Shown one piece after another: positions 57,888-64,000 of a DNA stretch of 64,000 nt. Under the pieces are notes generated by a model that saw nothing but the letters and a program-made list of their open reading frames with translations, had not been told where the DNA came from and did not search any database. How positions within the stretch are numbered: position 1 is the stretch's first letter; the number at the start of each line of letters is the position of its first letter. The DNA is taken from the NCBI GenBank assembly GCA_017481945.1, contig JAFUOJ010000031.1:45186-109185 (forward strand), written 5' to 3'. The position numbers and the translations under genes were made by a program. This DNA is from Parabacteroides sp. (GTDB taxonomy: Bacteria; Bacteroidota; Bacteroidia; Bacteroidales; Tannerellaceae).

Positions 57888-58544
57888 TTATACTAACAGA
57901 TACACAGCCATAAAGTGACAAACACTACCAGCCAATACGAAGAAATGCCAAACGGAGTGCATATAGCGATATTTATCCAACGAAAAGAAGATACATCCTA
58001 CCGTATAGCAAAGCCCACCTGCCACTAACCAATATAAAACTTCCATTGAATCCGTAATCTGAAGTACATGTAGCAGCGGTTTAAATGCAACCACTACCAC
58101 CCATCCCATCGCCAAATAACAAATAGTCTTCAGATGGTCTTTCTTCTTCATCTTACGGAATGAGAGATAAACCCCTACAATAGCCGCAACCCACACCACC
58201 GAGAAAAGCGTCCATCCCCAATAACTCTCCTGTCGAAGAGTTATCAGCGTAAAGGGAGTGTAAGTTCCGGCTATATAAAGATAGATCGCGCTATGGTCAA
58301 ACCGACGTAACAACCGCTTTTGTTTCGCCCGAGCAGAAGCATGATAAAAGGTAGAAGTCATAAAGGAAAGTGTCATACAGATAGCATACACGATAAAACT
58401 ACTTATCACCCAAGGATTCTCAGTCTGTATAGCAGATATCATCAAAAGCACAAGAGCCGTCACACCGAAGCCAATCCCTGCCCCATGTGTCAGTACATTG
58501 GCTAACTCTTCTCCATAAGTCTGTCGCTGTTTTGTAATCATCAC
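57888..58544 (-). CDS. Hemolysin III/TrhA-family membrane protein
   Basis: The 218-residue protein has seven hydrophobic helices and the PAQR-like signatures EELANVLTHGAGIGFGV, TSTFYHAS, RRFDHSAIYLYIAGTYTP and a C-terminal HSVWHFFVLAGSVCHF with the conserved His residues. TrhA-type proteins influence membrane energetics. It is 12 bp downstream of the copper ATPase gene and may be co-transcribed with it. Confidence 0.9.
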   Translation of the reverse strand: MMITKQRQTYGEELANVLTHGAGIGFGVTALVLLMISAIQTENPWVISSFIVYAICMTLSFMTSTFYHASARAKQKRLLRRFDHSAIYLYIAGTYTPFTLITLRQESYWGWTLFSVVWVAAIVGVYLSFRKMKKKDHLKTICYLAMGWVVVVAFKPLLHVLQITDSMEVLYWLVAGGLCYTVGCIFFSLDKYRYMHSVWHFFVLAGSVCHFMAVYLLV

Positions 58545-58556
58545 TCTATCATTTTT

Positions 58557-60767
58557 TTACTTCATAAACTTCAATCGTAAACTATTCGTCACAACCGAAA
58601 CGGAGCTAAATGCCATAGCAGCGCTTGCCCACATCGGATTCAGTAGTAATCCGTTCATCGGGAAGAAGGCACCGGCCGCCAAAGGGATGCCTATCAAATT
58701 GTAGACGAATGCCCAGAACAAATTCTGACGGATTAAGCGAACTGTTTGCTTCGATAAGCGGATAGCGTCCGGGAGTAATAAAAGGTCAGAAGTTATCAGC
58801 GTAACCATTGCTACGTCCATCGCTATATCTGTCCCTTTTCCCATTGCCACACTCACATCAGCACGAGCAAGCGCTTGTGAATCGTTGATACCATCTCCAA
58901 CCATTGCCACCCGTTTTCCCGCTTGCTGTAAAGCAACAATATAATTTTCTTTATCGCTCGGCATAACCTCAGCTTGGAAAGAATCAATCCCTAACGTAGC
59001 AGCAACCTGTTCTGCGGTACGTTGTCCGTCGCCCGTCAAAAGATGTACCGTTATCCCTAACTTCTTCAAGGCTTGTACAGCTACTGCCGAAGTGGGTTTA
59101 ATTCGATCCGAAACAGCCAGTACAGCCAATAGCTGTTGTTCTCTTCCATAAAAGACTACGCTACGTCCCTCCTGCTGCCATTGTTCGATTGACTTCTGCA
59201 CTGACACCGGTATCTCTGCCTGAAATGTTTCCAATAAGTTTTGACTGCCAACCCAGTAGGAATTCTCTTGTAGTTGAACTTGAACTCCTCGTCCGGTTAA
59301 ACTCTCAAAACGGTCTATCGGACAGTTCTTCGCCCCCCTCTCTTCCAACCAACGAATGATCGCAGAGGCCAACGGATGTTCTGACTTCTGTTCGGCAGTA
59401 AACAAGATGTCTCGTATCGATTCTGTCTCTTCTTTTACCCAACAAACATCTGTTACCACAGGAACACCTTCCGTCAAAGTACCAGTCTTATCCAATACAA
59501 CCGTATCAACCCGACAAAGGTTCTCCAGCGCAAAAGCATCTTTGATTAGGATGTGTCGTTCTGCCCCTTTCCCAATTCCCACCATCAAAGCGGTTGGAGT
59601 AGCCAACCCCAATGCACAAGGGCAGGCAATTACCAGGACAGAAACAGCGGAAAGCAAAGCATAAGAGAAATAACTTGTTCCCCCTATAACTAACCAACAG
59701 ACGAAGGTAATGATTGACAATAAAACGACCGTAGGAACAAAGATACTACTGATCTTATCGACAACCCGTTGGACAGGAGCCTTACTCCCTTGTGCCTCTT
59801 GTACCATTCGTACAATCTGAGCTAACATGGTTGCACTACCCACCCCTGTTACTTTCATCGTAAAAGCCCCTGTTTGATTAATTGTCCCGGCCAACACTCG
59901 GTCACCCTTATTCTTTTCAACCGGAATCGGTTCGCCACTCAACATGCTTTCATCGACCGAAGAATAGCCCTGTATTAACGTTCCATCTATCGGTATTTTC
60001 TCTCCGGGACGTACACTCACCATATTTCCAACTCGAAGTGCAGCGATAGGAACTTCTATCTCTTTTCCACCCTTCACTAAACGAGCCGTTTTAGGTTGTA
60101 ATCCCATCAATCCCCGAATTGCAGAAGAGGTACTATTCTTTGCTCGTTCTTCCAAAAGTTTACCCAAGAGAATAAAGGCTATAATAACACCGGAAGCCTC
60201 ATAATAGACATGCGGTTCCAAACCCCGTGCTAACCAGAACTCAGGGAACAGTGTATTGAAAAGACTAAATAAAAAGGCAATAGAGGTACTCAACGCAACT
60301 AATGTATCCATATTCGCCTTTCCCGTCAAAGCGTTCCGAAAACCATTCGTATAAAACGAGCGACCGAAAAGCAACATAATAGCAAATGCCAATCCCATCA
60401 TTATCCAATTCGCCCAAGAGGCATTCATAAAAGCCATACCCAATACAGCCAATGGGACGGCCAAAAGCCATGCACCGATTGTATTTCGTTTCAGCCTTTG
60501 ATAACGCTCACGTGCTTTCTCTTCCTGTATCGCAACGGGATCTTCTTCTTCAATCACCAAATCAAAACCGGCCGTTTGCACCGCTTTCTGCATGGCTTGT
60601 AAGGTGATTTCATCAGGACAATAGGTAACCGACAATGTATTTGCTGCAAAGTTTACAGTTGCTTGCTCTACACCGGATAAACCACGCACAGTCTTCTCCA
60701 CACTATTGGCACAAACAACACAACTCATATCCAGCACAGGAATAACTTTTGTCTCTATCTTCTTCAT
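58557..60767 (-). CDS. copA: Copper-translocating P1B-type ATPase
   Basis: The enzyme pumps Cu(I) out of the cytoplasm. The 736-residue protein has one N-terminal HMA domain ([14 protein letters not shown], CxxC), eight membrane helices with the CPC motif in [13 protein letters not shown]-type SGEPIPVEK, the phosphorylation motif DKTGTLTEG, the HP motif in SEHPLASAI and [15 protein letters not shown]. It has its own -7 box and a dyad that may be a metal-responsive operator. No chaperone or regulator gene is adjacent. Confidence 0.95.
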   Translation of the reverse strand: MKKIETKVIPVLDMSCVVCANSVEKTVRGLSGVEQATVNFAANTLSVTYCPDEITLQAMQKAVQTAGFDLVIEEEDPVAIQEEKARERYQRLKRNTIGAWLLAVPLAVLGMAFMNASWANWIMMGLAFAIMLLFGRSFYTNGFRNALTGKANMDTLVALSTSIAFLFSLFNTLFPEFWLARGLEPHVYYEASGVIIAFILLGKLLEERAKNSTSSAIRGLMGLQPKTARLVKGGKEIEVPIAALRVGNMVSVRPGEKIPIDGTLIQGYSSVDESMLSGEPIPVEKNKGDRVLAGTINQTGAFTMKVTGVGSATMLAQIVRMVQEAQGSKAPVQRVVDKISSIFVPTVVLLSIITFVCWLVIGGTSYFSYALLSAVSVLVIACPCALGLATPTALMVGIGKGAERHILIKDAFALENLCRVDTVVLDKTGTLTEGVPVVTDVCWVKEETESIRDILFTAEQKSEHPLASAIIRWLEERGAKNCPIDRFESLTGRGVQVQLQENSYWVGSQNLLETFQAEIPVSVQKSIEQWQQEGRSVVFYGREQQLLAVLAVSDRIKPTSAVAVQALKKLGITVHLLTGDGQRTAEQVAATLGIDSFQAEVMPSDKENYIVALQQAGKRVAMVGDGINDSQALARADVSVAMGKGTDIAMDVAMVTLITSDLLLLPDAIRLSKQTVRLIRQNLFWAFVYNLIGIPLAAGAFFPMNGLLLNPMWASAAMAFSSVSVVTNSLRLKFMK

Positions 60768-60803
60768 GCTATTCTACAATCAATCATACTTCAATTCATG
60801 AAA

Positions 60804-60811
60804 CAAAGATA
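60804..60811 (-). promoter_or_regulatory. -7 box of copA
   Basis: Minus-strand TATCTTTG, 36 bp upstream of the copA ATG. Confidence 0.6.
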
Positions 60812-60825
60812 CGGTTTATTCGGTT

Positions 60826-60849
60826 AACCTTAATACTCTTTTTAAGGTT
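60826..60849 (-). promoter_or_regulatory. Dyad in the copA promoter, candidate metal-responsive operator
   Basis: AACCTTAA, 8-nt spacer, TTAAGGTT is a perfect 8-bp dyad 14 bp upstream of the -7 box, across the -33 position. The ACCTT...AAGGT arms resemble MerR/CueR-type operators, but the spacing is 12 rather than 11 bp. Confidence 0.45.
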
Positions 60850-61012
60850 TCCCCTTATAAGTAATCCTCACAAAAGTAGTCCTAAAGTAGGATTCATTAG
60901 TCAAGAGGTTGTTTTTTCCTATTATTTACACTACTGGTCTATTATTTAACATTGGAATATGCGACCTTTGTTTATCATTATAAAAGAACAAACGAATTTA
61001 AATAAGAAAGCT

Positions 61013-61465
61013 ATGATACTTGATTCTTTGAACAACACGAACAGATTTGAGAACTTACATCCTCTATTCAAAAAGGCATTCGAATATGTAAAAACAACCG
61101 ACTTCTCCAAAATGGAAGATGGGAAATATGAGCTGGAAGGTTCTCGCTTATACGTAAGCATTGCCAGTATTTGTGGGAAAGAGAAGAAAGAAGCTGCTAT
61201 TGAAACTCATAAGAAATACATAGACATCCAACTGCCTCTGCTCGGTGTTGAGAAAATCGGATGGAAACCGGGAAGTGAACTACAGGAAGAGTCTATTCCT
61301 TATAACGAGGAGAAAGACATTACTTTCTACGTAGATCGTCCAACTGCCTATACAAAGATTTATCCAGGACAGTTTGCTGTCTACTTCCCTGAAGACGGTC
61401 ATGCACCCGGTATCGGCCAAGGGAATATTCGCAAAGTCGTTGTAAAAGTATTGGTCGAAGAGTAA
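61013..61465 (+). CDS. YhcH/YjgK/YiaL-family protein
   Basis: The 150-residue cupin-fold protein shows the family signatures GKYELEGSRLYVSI, ETHKKYIDIQLPLLGVEKIGW and FAVYFPEDGHAPGIG, whose His/Glu residues bind a metal. Relatives act in sialic acid or other sugar catabolism, or as toxin-antitoxin-linked TabA; the role here is unknown. The frame is open to 60959, but ATG 61013 matches the family length and leaves room for a promoter. Confidence 0.88.
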   Translation: MILDSLNNTNRFENLHPLFKKAFEYVKTTDFSKMEDGKYELEGSRLYVSIASICGKEKKEAAIETHKKYIDIQLPLLGVEKIGWKPGSELQEESIPYNEEKDITFYVDRPTAYTKIYPGQFAVYFPEDGHAPGIGQGNIRKVVVKVLVEE

Positions 61466-61492
61466 CTAACAGACCTCAAAAGTTCAAAACAT

Positions 61493-61540
61493 AAGAAAGC
61501 CGTTTTAGTGATTCATTACGAACACTAAAACGGCTTTCTT
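61493..61540. terminator. Bidirectional terminator between convergent genes
   Basis: A perfect 18-bp inverted repeat (AAGAAAGCCGTTTTAGTG and its complement) with a 12-nt loop. Confidence 0.85.
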
Positions 61541-61550
61541 CATTCATTAC

Positions 61551-63200
61551 TTATAAACCTTTGATGACAATACGTCCATCAGCATTTGCATACGCACTAC
61601 CAATTTTTCCCTCGAGTATTTGCTCAATATAGGCTACCAATATCTCTACATCCTGACCCAAATTATCAGCCTTCAGAACAGCATGCTTAAAAGCCCCACC
61701 TGCTCCTAATTCTTTAAGCAAATAGTTATAACTTGCAATTGTATAGCTATTTTCCAATTCAACCGGTTTATATTCTCCGGTAGTTTGATCTAGTATCTGT
61801 AAATTACTTACTCGGCGTGTACCCTCTCCTACATGAGAAAACAGTTCATCAGCTCCTATTACAACCGGGGTTGGAACTGAAGCGTCAACCTCAAACTTCA
61901 TACCGCTTACCTGCAAGAAATCTCCAGACTCTTGCGGTAAAACTCGTACGGTACATTCCAAAGCGTCCAATAATTGTTGTCCGGTGATTGTAGCCGTACA
62001 AGCGGTGTTATTAAAAGGAAAGACGGAATAACAATCGTTATAAGTAACTTCCCCTTGCGATATATTGTCACGAATCCCCCCACCGTTTACCACAGCGAGG
62101 TCTGTATTAAGAATTATACGAAAAGCATCCGCACAAAAGTCTCCGATATTAGCTTCCTGATTACGTACAATCCGATTCCCTGACTCATCATTTATTGACA
62201 GATAGACCTCACTGGTTCCTACTACACGTTCTCCTGCTGCAAGCGCCTGTTCACTTATAGCGTCCACATACGCCTGTACCTCTCCATCAATAAGCTCATT
62301 GTCTGCACCGGCAGAGACAAGGCGAGAACTAAATGTTCCATCCGTTGAAAGCGTAAGTAAACCGATATTCGCAAACTTTGTTCCTGTAGAGCTCAATAAG
62401 ACCGGAGTACCCTCCTGATTATTTACTAATGTATCCGGAATCACATGATGATCATGTCCATCAAGTACCACATCAATACCGGTTGTATTCGCAATCAAAT
62501 GTAAAGAGTTCGGATGTTCACCTGCGTCACTATCTCCCAAGTGAGCCAAGGCTACCACATAATCGGCACCTTTCTCACGAGCTTCGTTTATGTAGTTCTG
62601 CGCGTCCGTATAGAAAGTCTCTTTCGAGAAATCGTATATAACATTTCCTGCTTCATCCTGAAATATCTTAGGCGTAGTCGAAGTAGTTGTCGTAGTTGTG
62701 GTAAAACCGATATAAGCAATATCTACCTCCCCATAGCGAACGATTTGATAAGCCGGGAAAGCCAGTTCTTTAGTACGCAGATCGCGAAAGTTTGCACTTA
62801 CCACAGGCGCATTTAACCTCTCCATCAGTAAAAACATCTGAGACATTCCGTAATCGAATTCATGATTTCCCAGTGTAACCACATCATATCCTACCTTATT
62901 CATTATATCGACAATACTCTCCCCACGAGAGGCAGCCCCTACAATATCTCCCTGCGCAAAGTCTCCGCAAGAAACAGTTGTAACATAAGAGGTTGATTCT
63001 AATTGCTTTGATCGTAGAGCCGCAAACTTGGCATATCCATCTACAGCGCAATGTACATCATTTTCATAGACTATCACAATCGGATCCGTCGGTCGATCCG
63101 GAATCGGTTTTACATCTATGTCATTGTCTTCACATCCTAAGAAACAAGTAGTTAGTAACAATAAAAACGACATATAAACGTAATTTGTAAGAGTTTTCAT
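61551..63200 (-). CDS. 5'-nucleotidase/metallophosphatase lipoprotein (UshA-like)
   Basis: The 549-residue protein has a lipobox (LLLTTCFLGCEDNDIDV) with acidic residues after Cys, so it is probably surface-exposed. The metallophosphatase domain has VYENDVHCAVDGYA, CGDFAQGD, DVVTLGNHEFDYG, ALAHLGDSD and VLDGHDHH. The C-terminal 5'-nucleotidase domain binds nucleoside (VVNGGGIRDNIS, FPFNNTACTATITG). It should release nucleosides from extracellular nucleotides. A -7 box lies at 63226-63233. Confidence 0.93.
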   Translation of the reverse strand: MKTLTNYVYMSFLLLLTTCFLGCEDNDIDVKPIPDRPTDPIVIVYENDVHCAVDGYAKFAALRSKQLESTSYVTTVSCGDFAQGDIVGAASRGESIVDIMNKVGYDVVTLGNHEFDYGMSQMFLLMERLNAPVVSANFRDLRTKELAFPAYQIVRYGEVDIAYIGFTTTTTTTSTTPKIFQDEAGNVIYDFSKETFYTDAQNYINEAREKGADYVVALAHLGDSDAGEHPNSLHLIANTTGIDVVLDGHDHHVIPDTLVNNQEGTPVLLSSTGTKFANIGLLTLSTDGTFSSRLVSAGADNELIDGEVQAYVDAISEQALAAGERVVGTSEVYLSINDESGNRIVRNQEANIGDFCADAFRIILNTDLAVVNGGGIRDNISQGEVTYNDCYSVFPFNNTACTATITGQQLLDALECTVRVLPQESGDFLQVSGMKFEVDASVPTPVVIGADELFSHVGEGTRRVSNLQILDQTTGEYKPVELENSYTIASYNYLLKELGAGGAFKHAVLKADNLGQDVEILVAYIEQILEGKIGSAYANADGRIVIKGL

Positions 63201-63225
63201 ATCCTAATTTTTTAATTTACGACGT

Positions 63226-63233
63226 CAAAAATA
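63226..63233 (-). promoter_or_regulatory. -7 box of the 5'-nucleotidase gene
   Basis: Minus-strand TATTTTTG, 25 bp upstream of the start codon. Confidence 0.5.
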
Positions 63234-63374
63234 CAGTTAAAATTCGCAATTCTCATAAAAAAGACTAACAATCTTTCACAAAAAGCTGTATCTCTTGAAA
63301 AATAATCCATACTCTTTTCACCGAATTACAAACTCTTTTCGTATTTTCGTCCCATAATTCTCCACACCCATAAC

Positions 63375-63405
63375 GTTGGGTCACTGAAGAAGGACATTAC
63401 ATTTG
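63375..63405 (+). promoter_or_regulatory. Promoter of the structured leader and fimbrillin-like gene
   Basis: GTTG (63375-63378), a 19-bp spacer and TACATTTG (63398-63405). Transcription would begin near 63412, the first base of a 21-nt helix strand, giving a 5' leader of about 258 nt. Confidence 0.65.
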
Positions 63406-63411
63406 ATAAAA

Positions 63412-63588
63412 GGTGTTATTGAGATTATCTTCTAAAGTCAAACTTCGCAACTTTGATAAATAGCATGAAGATAATAGCAATAGCACCCGCGCTATTGTTA
63501 TAGACTTATCCGTAGAGGAGAACTATATCTTTTGGTGTGGGTTGCTGTTGTTTTATTCATGCTATTAGGTAATGCGAAGACCTGACTT
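63412..63588 (+). ncRNA. Highly structured 5' leader with alternative helices
   Basis: The strand at 63412-63432 can pair with 63467-63487 over 21 positions (18 Watson-Crick, one G-U). Alternatively AAGTCA (63435), TTCGCA (63444) and AATAGCATGAA (63459) pair with TTCATGCTATT (63556), TGCGAA (63573) and TGACTT (63583). In the second form GCAATAGC (63477) can pair with GCTATTGT (63491), and the loop ACCCGC (63485) with GTGGGT (63537). The two large folds share bases and exclude each other. It matches no RNA family I can name. Confidence 0.55.
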
Positions 63589-63669
63589 TAGGATAAAACA
63601 ATAAGCTTCTCACACTTTTTTTATATTCATTTTCCTATAGAGAAGCAGGAAAACAAAAAACAATTCAAC

Positions 63670-64000
63670 ATGAAAAAACTTTTTATTTTTACACTTACCT
63701 CTTTTCTTTTAGGAGCTTGTAGTGTGGAAGAAGATTTTCAAGCAAATGATTCAGCGGTTATCAAATTAACCAGTAGTATTAACCCGATGACACGTGGGAC
63801 TTCACTCGACCAACAGTCAACCCAAATTGAAGCCGGACGTGAGGTCGGAGTTATAATCAATGGGGCTAAAAGTGAACATACGAATGTCTCATGGAGCGTA
63901 GAGGAAGACGGTACATTAACCAATACCGGCAATACATTGTATTGGGGAAATAGCGATGTTACCATTTATGCCTATCACCCTTACAACAGTAATTGGGCTG
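63670..64000 (+). CDS. Fimbrillin-family lipoprotein, 3' end beyond the window
   Basis: The first 110 residues show a lipoprotein signal peptide (LFIFTLTSFLLGACSVEED) with acidic residues after Cys, then AVIKLTSSINPMTRGTSLDQ, EAGREVGVIINGA and NTLYWGNSDVTIYAYHPYN. This pattern is typical of fimbrillin-like (Mfa-like) Bacteroidales proteins, which form or decorate type V fimbriae after proteolytic processing at the Arg in MTRG. The gene continues past the window, so subunit type and length are unknown. A long structured leader precedes it. Confidence 0.8.
   Translation, partial: MKKLFIFTLTSFLLGACSVEEDFQANDSAVIKLTSSINPMTRGTSLDQQSTQIEAGREVGVIINGAKSEHTNVSWSVEEDGTLTNTGNTLYWGNSDVTIYAYHPYNSNWA

Noticed and set aside
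63412-63588. Invertible phase-variation promoter
   Set aside because: The inverted arms are interrupted and imperfect, whereas site-specific invertases need near-perfect inverted repeats. The promoter lies outside the arms and no recombinase gene is adjacent. An RNA fold explains it better.

Overview
The window comes from a Bacteroidales genome, most like Bacteroides or Parabacteroides. The evidence is the repeated Bacteroidetes-type promoter (TTTG or TTG, 19-20 bp, TAnnTTTG), lipoproteins with acidic residues after the lipobox cysteine, and families typical of the order (PCMD, DUF5686, C10 protease with serpin, fimbrillin-like, FISUMP). I cannot fix the species. Most of the sequence is chromosomal housekeeping DNA with one accessory island and several unusual intergenic repeat arrays.

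Layout. 1-4.6 kb: truncated acyltransferase, membrane protein, EamA transporter, small proteins. 4.7-9.1 kb: dapA, a DUF6913-like gene, ligA and a PCMD protein, all on the minus strand. 9.2-16 kb: a sulfonation block (sulfotransferase, cysN, cysD, cysC, SLC13 permease, cysQ) that can import sulfate, make PAPS, transfer the sulfonate and clear PAP; no PAPS or sulfite reductase is present. 16.1-24.7 kb: a probable island between a decayed copy of the tRNA-Pro 3' half and the intact tRNA-Pro. It carries a LytTR regulator, two FHA proteins with zinc ribbons, a membrane Ser/Thr kinase with an outer FISUMP domain, an EF-hand-like protein, a PP2C phosphatase, an ADP-ribosylglycohydrolase, small membrane proteins, a lipoprotein and a damaged Sir2 gene. 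25-32 kb: rlmD, an MltF-like transglycosylase, aminopeptidase P and a DUF5686 outer-membrane protein. 32.3-36.4 kb: TPP riboswitch and thiD-tenI-thiE-thiC. 36.4-50 kb: oxidoreductase, glyA, GH20, heparinase-like lyase, GH51, and an operon of two SGNH hydrolases with an MBOAT acyltransferase. 50-64 kb: NUDIX, serpin with C10 protease, amidase, tldD/tldE, hemolysin III, copper ATPase, YhcH, 5'-nucleotidase, and the start of a fimbrillin-like gene behind a long structured leader.

The most unusual signals are: (1) the tRNA-bounded phosphosignalling island, with paired direct repeats spaced 21 bp at the same place upstream of two of its genes and a shared E-[EA]-T-x-[VI]-[IV] motif in three of its proteins; (2) three intergenic arrays (27.8, 37.5 and 53.6 kb) with an exact 41-bp period but a different palindrome at each locus; (3) a roughly 260-nt leader with mutually exclusive long helices ahead of the fimbrillin-like gene; (4) the sulfonation operon.
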